Shown here: positions 7,706-12,512 of the stretch, in pieces | Position numbering within the stretch: position 1 is the stretch's first letter | Layout of the letters: every line of letters begins with the position of its first letter | Origin: Acetobacteraceae bacterium | GTDB taxonomy: Bacteria > Pseudomonadota > Alphaproteobacteria > Acetobacterales > Acetobacteraceae | NCBI GenBank assembly: GCA_947476855.1 | Contig: CANJSR010000105.1 | Location: 1 to 12,512 of the forward strand | Length of the DNA: 12,512 bases | Reading direction: 5' to 3' | The notes under the pieces: generated by a model | Databases searched by the model: none | The model's input: the letters and a program-made list of their open reading frames with translations, nothing else | Told to the model about the DNA's origin: nothing | Translations under genes and position numbers: made by a program

Positions 7706-7914
7706 CCGTCGCCGCTGATTGGGCTCCACGCCCAAGGGCGCGGGTCATGCGACAGGGGGTATGACGGTATGTGGTCCGGACGACCGCTCTGGTCTTCGTG
7801 GCAAGGAGCGCGCGGCTTGGCATCATTTCGTCTCCCCGTCCGTCAGCGCCCCTGTCGAGCGTCATTTGCGACGGTCTGCGTCTACTATTCCCGATCGTCA
7901 ACGGCCAGGAGTTG

Positions 7915-7937
7915 CCCCAGGGCGCGTGACCCTGGGG
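7915..7937 (-). terminator. Stem-loop after tctC (first binding protein)
   Basis: CCCCAGGG (7915-7922), a 7-base loop, and CCCTGGGG (7930-7937) make a perfect 8-bp GC-rich hairpin 12 bases past the tctC stop on the minus strand. No U-tract follows, so it is either a weak attenuator or a 3'-protective hairpin within the tctCBA transcript. Confidence 0.5.
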
Positions 7938-7949
7938 TTGTCGGCCGGA

Positions 7950-8924
7950 TCAGTCGAGGCTCGCGCCCGACGCCTTGACGATCGCGCCCCACTTCGCGAG
8001 CTCCACCTTCACGAACTCGGCGAGCTTGTCGGGCGTGGAGTCAGGCGTGGGGTCGACGCCGGTATCCTGCAGGCGCTTGATCACGACGGGATCGGCCAGC
8101 GACTGCTTCATCGCGGCGGCGAGCTTGTCGACGATCGGTTTCGGTGTCTTGGCCGGCGCGAAGATCGCGTTCCAGGTGTAGCACTCATACCCCTTCACGC
8201 CCTGTTCCTGCACGGTGGACAGGTCCGGAAGCGCGCGAGCCCTCGTGGCGGTGCCGGTGGCGAGCGGACGGATCGTGCCGGCCTGGATCTGCGGCAACGC
8301 GGTCGGCAGGCCGTCGAACGCCATCGGGATCTGGCCGGCGGCGAGGTCGTTCATCATCGGGGCGGAGCCGCGATAGGGCACATGCTCCACGTCCAGACCG
8401 CCGACGGCCATCTTGAAGCTTTCTCCGCACAGATGAAGGATGCTGCCCAGGCCGGAGGAGCCGTAGCTGTACTTGCCCGGATTGGCCTTCAGCATGGCGA
8501 TCAGTTCCTGGACGTTCTTGGCCGGAATATCCTTGTGAACGGCGAGCACCGCCGGGGTGACGCCGACCTGCCCGATCGGTGAGAAGTCCTTGATCGGGTC
8601 GTACGGGATCTTCTTGTAAAGGAGAGGGTTGATGGCGTGTGTCGACACCGTCGCCATCAGCAGCGTGTAGCCGTCCGGCGGTGCCTTGGCGACCATGTCC
8701 GCGCCCAGGTTGCCGCCCGCGCCGGGACGATTATCAATAATGACCTGCTGGCCGAGGATTTCGCCCATCCGCGCGCCCATGACCCGCGCGACGATATCGG
8801 TCGGGCCGCCAACAGCGAACGACACGATCATGCGGATCGGTTTACTCGGGTAGTTGTCCTGCGCGCTGGCCGGCAGGGCAAACAAACAGGCCATGGCCAC
8901 ACCGGCCAAAAAGCGTAGACGCAT
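7950..8924 (-). CDS. tctC: TctC/Bug-family periplasmic solute-binding protein of the tctCBA transporter
   Basis: 324 residues with a signal peptide (about 1-21, MRLRF basic start, hydrophobic core, ALPASA cleavage site). The mature protein starts YPSKPIRMIVSFAVGGPTD; GGPTD (39-43) and PPDGYT (82-87) are the two loops that hold the ligand carboxylate in Bug proteins. VEHVPYRGSAPMMNDLAAGQ and the C-terminal FVKVELAKWGAIVKASG are also family signatures. It captures an organic acid in the periplasm and delivers it to TctAB encoded downstream; the ligand cannot be told from sequence. The start is ATG at 8924 with AGGGAG upstream. It differs clearly from the two plus-strand binding proteins in this window, which are much closer to each other. 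Confidence 0.94.
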   Translation of the reverse strand: MRLRFLAGVAMACLFALPASAQDNYPSKPIRMIVSFAVGGPTDIVARVMGARMGEILGQQVIIDNRPGAGGNLGADMVAKAPPDGYTLLMATVSTHAINPLLYKKIPYDPIKDFSPIGQVGVTPAVLAVHKDIPAKNVQELIAMLKANPGKYSYGSSGLGSILHLCGESFKMAVGGLDVEHVPYRGSAPMMNDLAAGQIPMAFDGLPTALPQIQAGTIRPLATGTATRARALPDLSTVQEQGVKGYECYTWNAIFAPAKTPKPIVDKLAAAMKQSLADPVVIKRLQDTGVDPTPDSTPDKLAEFVKVELAKWGAIVKASGASLD

Positions 8925-8955
8925 TGATCATGGCTCCCTGTAACGTGGGTCAGGC

Positions 8956-8969
8956 GTTGGTTCGCCAAC
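8956..8969 (-). promoter_or_regulatory. Small hairpin in the divergent tctC/tctC intergenic region
   Basis: GTTGG-TTCG-CCAAC, a 5-bp stem with a TTCG loop on the plus strand (CGAA on the minus strand), lies 32 bases before the minus-strand tctC start and so is probably in its leader. An overlapping pair AACCG/CGGTT follows (8967-8980). The role is unknown; it could be an operator or RNA structure. Confidence 0.25.
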
Positions 8970-9049
8970 CGTCGGCGGTTCCTCTATCACCGACTTTCGG
9001 CCGTGACCATGCGGATTGCGCATTCCCGGAGACGGATGTACGCCAATAG

Positions 9050-9061
9050 ACACGCGCGTGT
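9050..9061. promoter_or_regulatory. Perfect 12-base palindrome, possible operator
   Basis: ACACGCGCGTGT is self-complementary and lies 47 bases before the plus-strand tctC start at 9109, in the 184-base region between divergent transporter genes. A transcription-factor site is plausible from its position and symmetry. I cannot assign a regulator family, and alternating GC can produce palindromes by chance. Confidence 0.3.
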
Positions 9062-9108
9062 TTCGCGCCAATCAAAGACCGGGGCATCCCGGACGCGGGG
9101 AGTAGACA

Positions 9109-10098
9109 ATGAAGACGAACCGATTACTGGCATATGCCGGTGTTGCTGTTGCGTGGGTTGTTGGCTTGTCGGTTGCATCCTTGTCCGGGGCTCAGGCGCA
9201 GACCGTCTCGAACTGGCCGACCAAGCCCGTGCGGGTGATCGTCAACTACGCGCCGGGCGGGTCCACGGACAATGCGACGCGCCCATTCATGGACCGTCTG
9301 TCCCAAGCCATGGGACAACAATTCATCATTGAAAATAAAGGCGGTGCCTCCGGCGCCGTGGGGGTAGAAGCCGGGGTCCGCTCCGCCCCCGATGGCTATA
9401 CCTTCTTCGCCACCCCCGTCGCCTCGCTAACGATCCTGCCGAACGCCAGGCCCACCGCGTATGATCCGTTCAAGGACATGGTGCCGGTCGCCTGGCATGC
9501 GGACTCGACCCTGGTCTTCGCGATCCACCCCTCGATCCCGGCGAACACGATGGCTGAGTTCGTTGCCTATGCGAAGAAGAACCCGGGCAAGGTCAATTTC
9601 GGGTCCTCGGGCCTCGGCACGCTGACGCAGATGATCTGTGAGGTCGTGAACAAGGAAGCCGGCATCGACATGCTGCACGTGCCCTATCGGGGAGGCGCGG
9701 AATCCCTGACCGACTTCCTGGCGGGCCAGGTGCAGGTGTTCTCGGAAGGCAATGTCCTGCCGCATGTCACCGCCGGAAAGGCGAAGCTGCTCGCCGTCGT
9801 GGATTCAGTGCGCCATCCCGACTTCCCCAATGTGCCGACGCTGAAGGAAGTGTTCCCCGGGGCCGACATCCAGAACTGGTTCGGCATCTTCGCCCCCGTG
9901 GGCACGCCGGATCCGATCGTGAAGAAGATGGCCGCGGAGATCGCCAAGGCCGCCGCCAACCCCGAATTGCAGGCCCACCTGCTGCGCCTCGCCCTGCGGT
10001 CCAACGGTGCCGGCCCGGATGTGCTGGCCGCGCGAGTGCGGCAGGACTTCGACCTTTATGGAAAGCTGGTGAAGGAACTGAAGATCAAGATGGATTGA
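9109..10098 (+). CDS. TctC/Bug-family periplasmic solute-binding protein (orphan, copy A)
   Basis: 329 residues with a signal peptide (about 1-30, cleavage near SGAQA-QT). The mature region NWPTKPVRVIVNYAPGGSTD carries the PGGSTD loop (49-54), and RSAPDGYTFF the APDGYT loop (93-98). MLHVPYRGGAESLTDFLAGQ and the family's C-terminal helix RQDFDLYGKLVKEL are present. It should bind a carboxylate-type compound in the periplasm. No tctA or tctB lies beside it on the same strand, so it either uses a distant permease or acts in sensing, as proposed for some Bug proteins. The start is ATG at 9109 after GGGGAG. It is closely related (about 60% by eye) to the protein encoded at 11294, and transcribed away from the tctCBA operon. 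Confidence 0.93.
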   Translation: MKTNRLLAYAGVAVAWVVGLSVASLSGAQAQTVSNWPTKPVRVIVNYAPGGSTDNATRPFMDRLSQAMGQQFIIENKGGASGAVGVEAGVRSAPDGYTFFATPVASLTILPNARPTAYDPFKDMVPVAWHADSTLVFAIHPSIPANTMAEFVAYAKKNPGKVNFGSSGLGTLTQMICEVVNKEAGIDMLHVPYRGGAESLTDFLAGQVQVFSEGNVLPHVTAGKAKLLAVVDSVRHPDFPNVPTLKEVFPGADIQNWFGIFAPVGTPDPIVKKMAAEIAKAAANPELQAHLLRLALRSNGAGPDVLAARVRQDFDLYGKLVKELKIKMD

Positions 10099-10126
10099 GC
10101 CGACCGGACAGCATTTCCTGGTCGAT

Positions 10127-10155
10127 CGTGGCCGGGATCAATGGCCCCGGTCACG
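10127..10155. terminator. Hairpin between convergent tctC copy A and DCC genes
   Basis: CGTGGCCGGG and CCCGGTCACG form a 10-bp stem with one G-T wobble and a 9-base loop. It sits between two genes that converge and overlaps the DCC stop codon (10153-10151), so it may serve as a shared terminator. There is no U-tract on either side. Confidence 0.5.
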
Positions 10156-10555
10156 TCCGACGTTTCACGCGGTTCGTTCCGTGGGCGACGCGCCCAAAGA
10201 TCCAGACGAGCATTGGACGTCCCCGCAGGAAGAGCCGGTACGACAATTCAAGGACCGGCAGCACCCCAGGGATCGCCGCTGCGCGGGCCGCCCAGCGCCA
10301 ACGCGGCAGCCGATCCCAGAGTTCGACAAACGCCGCCGCGCCAGAAAGAAGCTCTCCATTGCCAGCACGAACATGAAAGCGTTCCATCGCTCGGCTTTGG
10401 GACAGACCAACAGGAACGGCGGCATCCGGCTTCGAGACGTCAATAAACGATAGCGCCCCGAGACTGTCCTTCCGACGGTAATAGCCGATCTCCGCCCGAC
10501 ACAACGGGCAGGAGCCATCAAAATACACCGTCGATCTGGTGGACTCGGATTTCAC
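10151..10555 (-). CDS. DCC-family thiol-disulfide oxidoreductase-like protein (DUF393)
   Basis: 134 residues, the usual size for the family. The N-terminal beta strand leads into the hallmark YFDGSCPLCRAEIGYYRR (11-28), with a thioredoxin-like CxxC at Cys16 and Cys19; SFIDVS (37-42) and the later PVLELSYRLFLRGRP and W/R-rich helices also fit. Proteins of this family are predicted redox proteins; a physiological substrate is generally not known. The start is GTG at 10555. An upstream ATG at 10618 is in frame, but GTG has a near-ideal AGGAGG five bases before it, and the extra 21 residues are low-complexity. The gene lies 71 bases after a small membrane-protein gene and is probably co-transcribed with it. 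Confidence 0.87.
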   Translation of the reverse strand: MKSESTRSTVYFDGSCPLCRAEIGYYRRKDSLGALSFIDVSKPDAAVPVGLSQSRAMERFHVRAGNGELLSGAAAFVELWDRLPRWRWAARAAAIPGVLPVLELSYRLFLRGRPMLVWIFGRVAHGTNRVKRRT

Positions 10556-10560
10556 GAATG

Positions 10561-10566
10561 CCTCCT
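10561..10566 (-). promoter_or_regulatory. Ribosome binding site deciding the DCC start
   Basis: AGGAGG on the minus strand, five bases before GTG at 10555. It argues for the 134-residue product over the longer frame from 10618. Confidence 0.75.
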
Positions 10567-10626
10567 GATCTTCGGGGCGGCAGGTCCCGCTCGCGCCGCC
10601 CCCTTCAAGACCGCCCATGTCGGCGC

Positions 10627-10935
10627 TTACTCGTGCTCTCCATCAGCACGGCGCCCGGAACCGCGGAGGAACACCTGGGGACTTCTCGCAGCGGTCGCGA
10701 GGGTTGCGACTGTAATCGCGACCGCGGCGATCAATACCGTGTGCCCCACCAGGCTCGCCGCGAGGAACGTGTAGCTACCGATCGCGAGCGAAAAGCTGAC
10801 CGCCCACATGAAGCCCAGCGCCTGCAAGACGTAATGCCTTACGGCGACGTCGGGAATGTTTCGCAGCGGGCTGACTTCGTGGTTGAAAATGAAATCCCAC
10901 GCATGAACGATATTCGCGCTGATTCTTTTGAACAT
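10627..10935 (-). CDS. Small two-helix membrane protein, function unknown
   Basis: 102 residues. The N-terminus is amphipathic and conserved-looking (MFKRISANIVHAWDFIFNHE), followed by two hydrophobic stretches (about 37-58 and 60-82) and a charged, arginine- and glutamate-rich tail, so a small inner-membrane hairpin protein is likely. I do not recognise a named family. It lies upstream of the DCC gene on the same strand, and both are flanked by binding-protein genes on the other strand. The start is ATG at 10935 with only a weak GAGAG upstream. The pairing with a CxxC protein hints at a membrane-redox role, but that is speculation. Confidence 0.7.
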   Translation of the reverse strand: MFKRISANIVHAWDFIFNHEVSPLRNIPDVAVRHYVLQALGFMWAVSFSLAIGSYTFLAASLVGHTVLIAAVAITVATLATAARSPQVFLRGSGRRADGEHE

Positions 10936-11293
10936 GATATGGCTACTCTCACTCTGAGTGGAAAAATGGTCTTTCTGGCTATGACCGATAGGGCCCAGAC
11001 AAATTGATCAATCAATCACTGTGTCTTACGTCGCCCTCCACCCGTTGGATCAGTCGGGCATCACGAATTATCTCATTCCGGAAGGACAATGGACGCCGGG
11101 GTTTGAGAGACCGGAATGTCCGGAGGGGCCATCCGACGCCGCACCTCCGGAACGCGTCGCCAATGAAGGACGCCGATATCCGGAACCGGTTAAGGACCTT
11201 CGCCCCCGCCGGGATGTTGATGGTTCGCGCGCTCGGGCGGTAGGCTGGTCTCCATAAGGTCGGGCGCTCGTACCGGCCAACAGGGAGACGACC
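10936..11293. other. Intergenic region between the small membrane gene and tctC copy B
   Basis: These 358 bases separate divergent genes and should hold both promoters. Visible are TTGATCAATCAA (11004-11015), a short palindrome about 70 bases before the minus-strand start, and a hairpin TCCGGAGG/CCTCCGGA (11119-11126 and 11144-11151) in a stretch rich in TCCGGA-type words. A weak TTGATG (11217-11222) lies 76 bases before the plus-strand gene. Open frames across the region lack family features or a ribosome binding site, so I call no gene here. Confidence 0.5.
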
Positions 11294-12265
11294 ATGAAGC
11301 CATCCTGGATCGGCGCGGCTGCGGCCGTGCTTATGAGTCTTGCCGCGCCCATCACCGCGCGCGCCCAAGCCCCGCTGAACTGGCCGAATAAGCCCGTCAA
11401 GATCGTCGTGCCCTACGCGCCCGGCGGGTCCACCGACAACGCCGCCCGCCCCGTCGCCGACCGCCTGTCCGCGGCCTTCGGCCAGCAGTTCATCATTGAA
11501 AATCGCGGCGGCGCATCCGGTGTCGTCGGAACCGAGGCTGTGATGCGCTCCGCCCCCGATGGCTACACGTTCGGCGTCGTCCCTGTCGCCACCATGACCG
11601 TGCTGCCGGCGGCGCGGAAAATGCCCTTCGACCCGTTCAGGGACTTCACCCCGGTCTCGAAAATATTCGAGAACACACTGGTCTTCTCGATCCATCCGTC
11701 CCTGCCCGCGACGACGATGGAGGAGTTCGTTGCCTACGCGAAGGCTAACCCTGGCAAGATCGCCTTCGGGTCCTCCGGCACCGGTACGATGACCCAGATG
11801 ACGTGCGAGAGCGTGAAGGCCGCGGCCAAGATCGACATCCTGCACGTACCCTATCGCGGCGGTGCCGAGGCCCTGAGCGACTTCCTCGCCGGCCATGTCC
11901 AGGTCCACTGCGAGGGCAACATCCTCCCCCACGTCAAAGCCGGAAAGGCTCGGCTTTTGGGCGTGGCCGACAACGAACGCCATCCAGACTTCCCCGATGT
12001 CCGCATGCTGAAGGAAATCTGGGCCGAGGCGGACTCCGTCAGTTGGGGCGGCCTGTTCGGACCCGCCGGCGTTCCCGACGCGATCGTCCGCCGCCTGAGC
12101 GCGGAAATCCAGAAGATCGCCAAGGACCCGGCGTTGAAGGAGCAGATGATGAAGATCGCCGTCCGGCCGGCGGGAAGCACGCCCGAGGAACTCGCGGCGG
12201 AACTGCGGAAGGACTACGAACGCTATGGCAACCTGGTGCGCGCGCTGAACATCCGGATGGACTGA
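11294..12265 (+). CDS. TctC/Bug-family periplasmic solute-binding protein (orphan, copy B)
   Basis: 323 residues with a signal peptide (about 1-26, ITARAQA cleavage region). The mature part NWPNKPVKIVVPYAPGGSTD has the PGGSTD loop (43-48), and MRSAPDGYTFG the APDGYT loop (87-92). ILHVPYRGGAEALSDFLAGH and RKDYERYGNLVRALNIRMD close the fold. It is a clear paralogue of the gene at 9109, sharing blocks such as GQQFIIEN, EEFVAYAK/AEFVAYAK, HVPYRGGAE and RHPDFP. Differences cluster around PVATMTVLPAARKMPF and the lid after HVQVHCEGN, so the ligand may differ. The start is ATG at 11294 after AGGGAG. No permease genes adjoin it. Confidence 0.93.
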   Translation: MKPSWIGAAAAVLMSLAAPITARAQAPLNWPNKPVKIVVPYAPGGSTDNAARPVADRLSAAFGQQFIIENRGGASGVVGTEAVMRSAPDGYTFGVVPVATMTVLPAARKMPFDPFRDFTPVSKIFENTLVFSIHPSLPATTMEEFVAYAKANPGKIAFGSSGTGTMTQMTCESVKAAAKIDILHVPYRGGAEALSDFLAGHVQVHCEGNILPHVKAGKARLLGVADNERHPDFPDVRMLKEIWAEADSVSWGGLFGPAGVPDAIVRRLSAEIQKIAKDPALKEQMMKIAVRPAGSTPEELAAELRKDYERYGNLVRALNIRMD

Positions 12266-12290
12266 TGGCCCCGCTGCGAATCGCCTGAAT

Positions 12291-12359
12291 GTTGTTGCAC
12301 GGCCATGGGAACCGGATCATGCTCCCCAAATCGTGGCAACAACTGAAAGGAGGTGATCC
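12291..12359 (+). ncRNA. Candidate structured leader: stem-loop with anti-Shine-Dalgarno loop (pseudoknot)
   Basis: GTTGTTGCACG (12291-12301) pairs with CGTGGCAACAAC (12332-12343): 11 bp with one bulged G at 12335. The 30-base loop contains GGATCA (12314-12319) and CTCC (12322-12325), which can pair with TGATCC (12354-12359) and GGAG (12349-12352) of the ribosome binding site just three bases beyond the stem. Both pairings together make an H-type pseudoknot that would hide the site. This is seen by hand pairing only; there is no match to a riboswitch class I can name. Confidence 0.45.
12346..12359 (+). promoter_or_regulatory. Full-length Shine-Dalgarno sequence
   Basis: AAAGGAGGTGATCC is a perfect 14-base complement of the canonical bacterial 16S rRNA 3' end (GGATCACCTCCTTT). 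The AGGAGG core (12348-12353) is seven bases from GTG at 12361, an ideal spacing. It is not a fragment of a 16S gene: the bases after GATCC do not continue as the reverse complement of the 16S end. Confidence 0.75.
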
Positions 12360-12360
12360 T

Positions 12361-12426
12361 GTGTCTCATTGTTCGGTGGCTTTCATTGCCTTGACCTGGA
12401 TCGCCGGCGCAAACGCGACGGCCTAG
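12361..12426 (+). CDS. Candidate 21-residue micropeptide
   Basis: A GTG start seven bases after an exceptionally strong Shine-Dalgarno core opens a 21-codon frame closed by TAG at 12424-12426. The peptide begins VSHCSVAF, is hydrophobic in the middle (AFIALTWIAG) and ends AGANATA, with no charged residue except one histidine. It could be a leader peptide, a membrane micropeptide, or simply a ribosome-loading site. It lacks the run of one amino acid expected of a classical attenuation leader. It lies 95 bases after the tctC copy B stop, with structured RNA on both sides. Translation is inferred from the ribosome binding site alone; I do not recognise a family. Confidence 0.5.
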   Translation: MSHCSVAFIALTWIAGANATA

Positions 12427-12434
12427 ACTATTGG

Positions 12435-12448
12435 GTCCGGCAACGGAC
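12435..12448 (+). ncRNA. Small hairpin with GCAA tetraloop after the micropeptide
   Basis: GTCCG-GCAA-CGGAC is a perfect 5-bp stem capped by a GNRA-type loop, nine bases past the TAG stop. It may be part of the same structured transcript as the terminator-like hairpin 14 bases further on. Confidence 0.4.
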
Positions 12449-12462
12449 GTCATAAACAATGC

Positions 12463-12492
12463 GAAGGCCCCGGGGGCGACCCTGGGGCCTTC
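12463..12492 (+). terminator. Strong terminator-like hairpin with GCGA tetraloop
   Basis: GAAGGCCCCGGGG (12463-12475) and CCCTGGGGCCTTC (12480-12492) form a 13-bp stem with one G-T wobble and a GCGA loop. The flanks ATGC/GCAT can extend it past a bulged G. It is the strongest hairpin in the window and probably ends the micropeptide transcript, although no U-tract follows; it could act on either strand. Confidence 0.65.
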
Positions 12493-12512
12493 GGCATGTC
12501 AGGTGGGGGAGA

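Noticed and set aside
7190..7735. A 182-residue N-terminal extension of TctA in the same open frame
   Set aside because: It overlaps tctB in another frame, is rich in Pro, Arg and Gly without membrane character, and the family starts near METLFSNLALGF; ATG at 7189 gives the normal length.
7644..7901. Minus-strand 85-codon frame in the tctC-tctB spacer
   Set aside because: TTG start without a ribosome binding site, arginine-rich composition and no family resemblance; probably non-coding spacer.
11004..11015. FNR/Anr box TTGATCAATCAA upstream of the small membrane gene
   Set aside because: The half sites TTGAT and ATCAA are separated by two bases, not the four required by the FNR consensus.
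11012..11983. Long minus-strand open frame of 323 codons
   Set aside because: It is antisense to tctC copy B, low in hydrophobic order, rich in Gly, Arg and Asp, and has no family features; a GC-rich shadow frame.
12346..12359. Remnant of a 16S rRNA 3' end on the minus strand
   Set aside because: Only the 14 bases of the anti-SD complement match; the next bases do not continue as the expected AGCCGCAGG, so it is a ribosome binding site and not an rRNA fragment.

Overview
The window is GC-rich chromosomal DNA. Its gene content and style (several TctC/Bug-type binding proteins, GTG and TTG starts, GC-rich hairpins without U-tracts, a WcbI/TPR protein) suggest an alphaproteobacterium, perhaps Rhodospirillales/Acetobacteraceae. 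That placement is inference; no rRNA or other phylogenetic marker is present. I saw no tRNA, rRNA, insertion sequence, integrase or CRISPR array.

Region 1 (1-4242, minus strand) is a three-gene acyl-activation module. It is transcribed in the order fatty-acyl-AMP ligase (4242-2518), acyl carrier protein (2515-2273), then a WcbI-type putative acyltransferase fused to TPR repeats (2229-511). Stops and starts lie 2 and 43 bases apart. A plausible reading is that a fatty acid is adenylated, loaded on the carrier protein and moved by the WcbI protein to a surface glycan or other acceptor. Just past the WcbI gene lies a frameshifted remnant of a second WcbI copy (about 496-231), followed by a long inverted repeat (62-122).

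Region 2 (4461-8924, minus strand) is a tripartite tricarboxylate transporter locus in the order tctC, tctB, tctA. It continues into a TerC-family membrane protein and a universal stress protein whose start overlaps the terC stop (ATGA). tctC is separated from tctBA by a 302-base spacer carrying two perfect hairpins, which may help the binding protein be made in excess.

Region 3 (9109-12265) holds two further Bug/TctC binding proteins on the plus strand, close paralogues of each other and without membrane subunits of their own. Between them, on the opposite strand, are a small two-helix membrane protein and a DCC-family thiol-disulfide oxidoreductase.

Region 4 (12266-12512) is the most intriguing part. 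A 14-base Shine-Dalgarno sequence that is a perfect complement of the canonical bacterial 16S 3' end sits seven bases (measured from its AGGAGG core) before a GTG-initiated 21-codon ORF. An 11-bp stem lies directly upstream, and its loop carries an anti-Shine-Dalgarno segment able to form a pseudoknot over the ribosome binding site. The ORF is followed by two hairpins with GNRA tetraloops, the second very strong. The whole looks like a compact, possibly regulated, structured transcript encoding a micropeptide.
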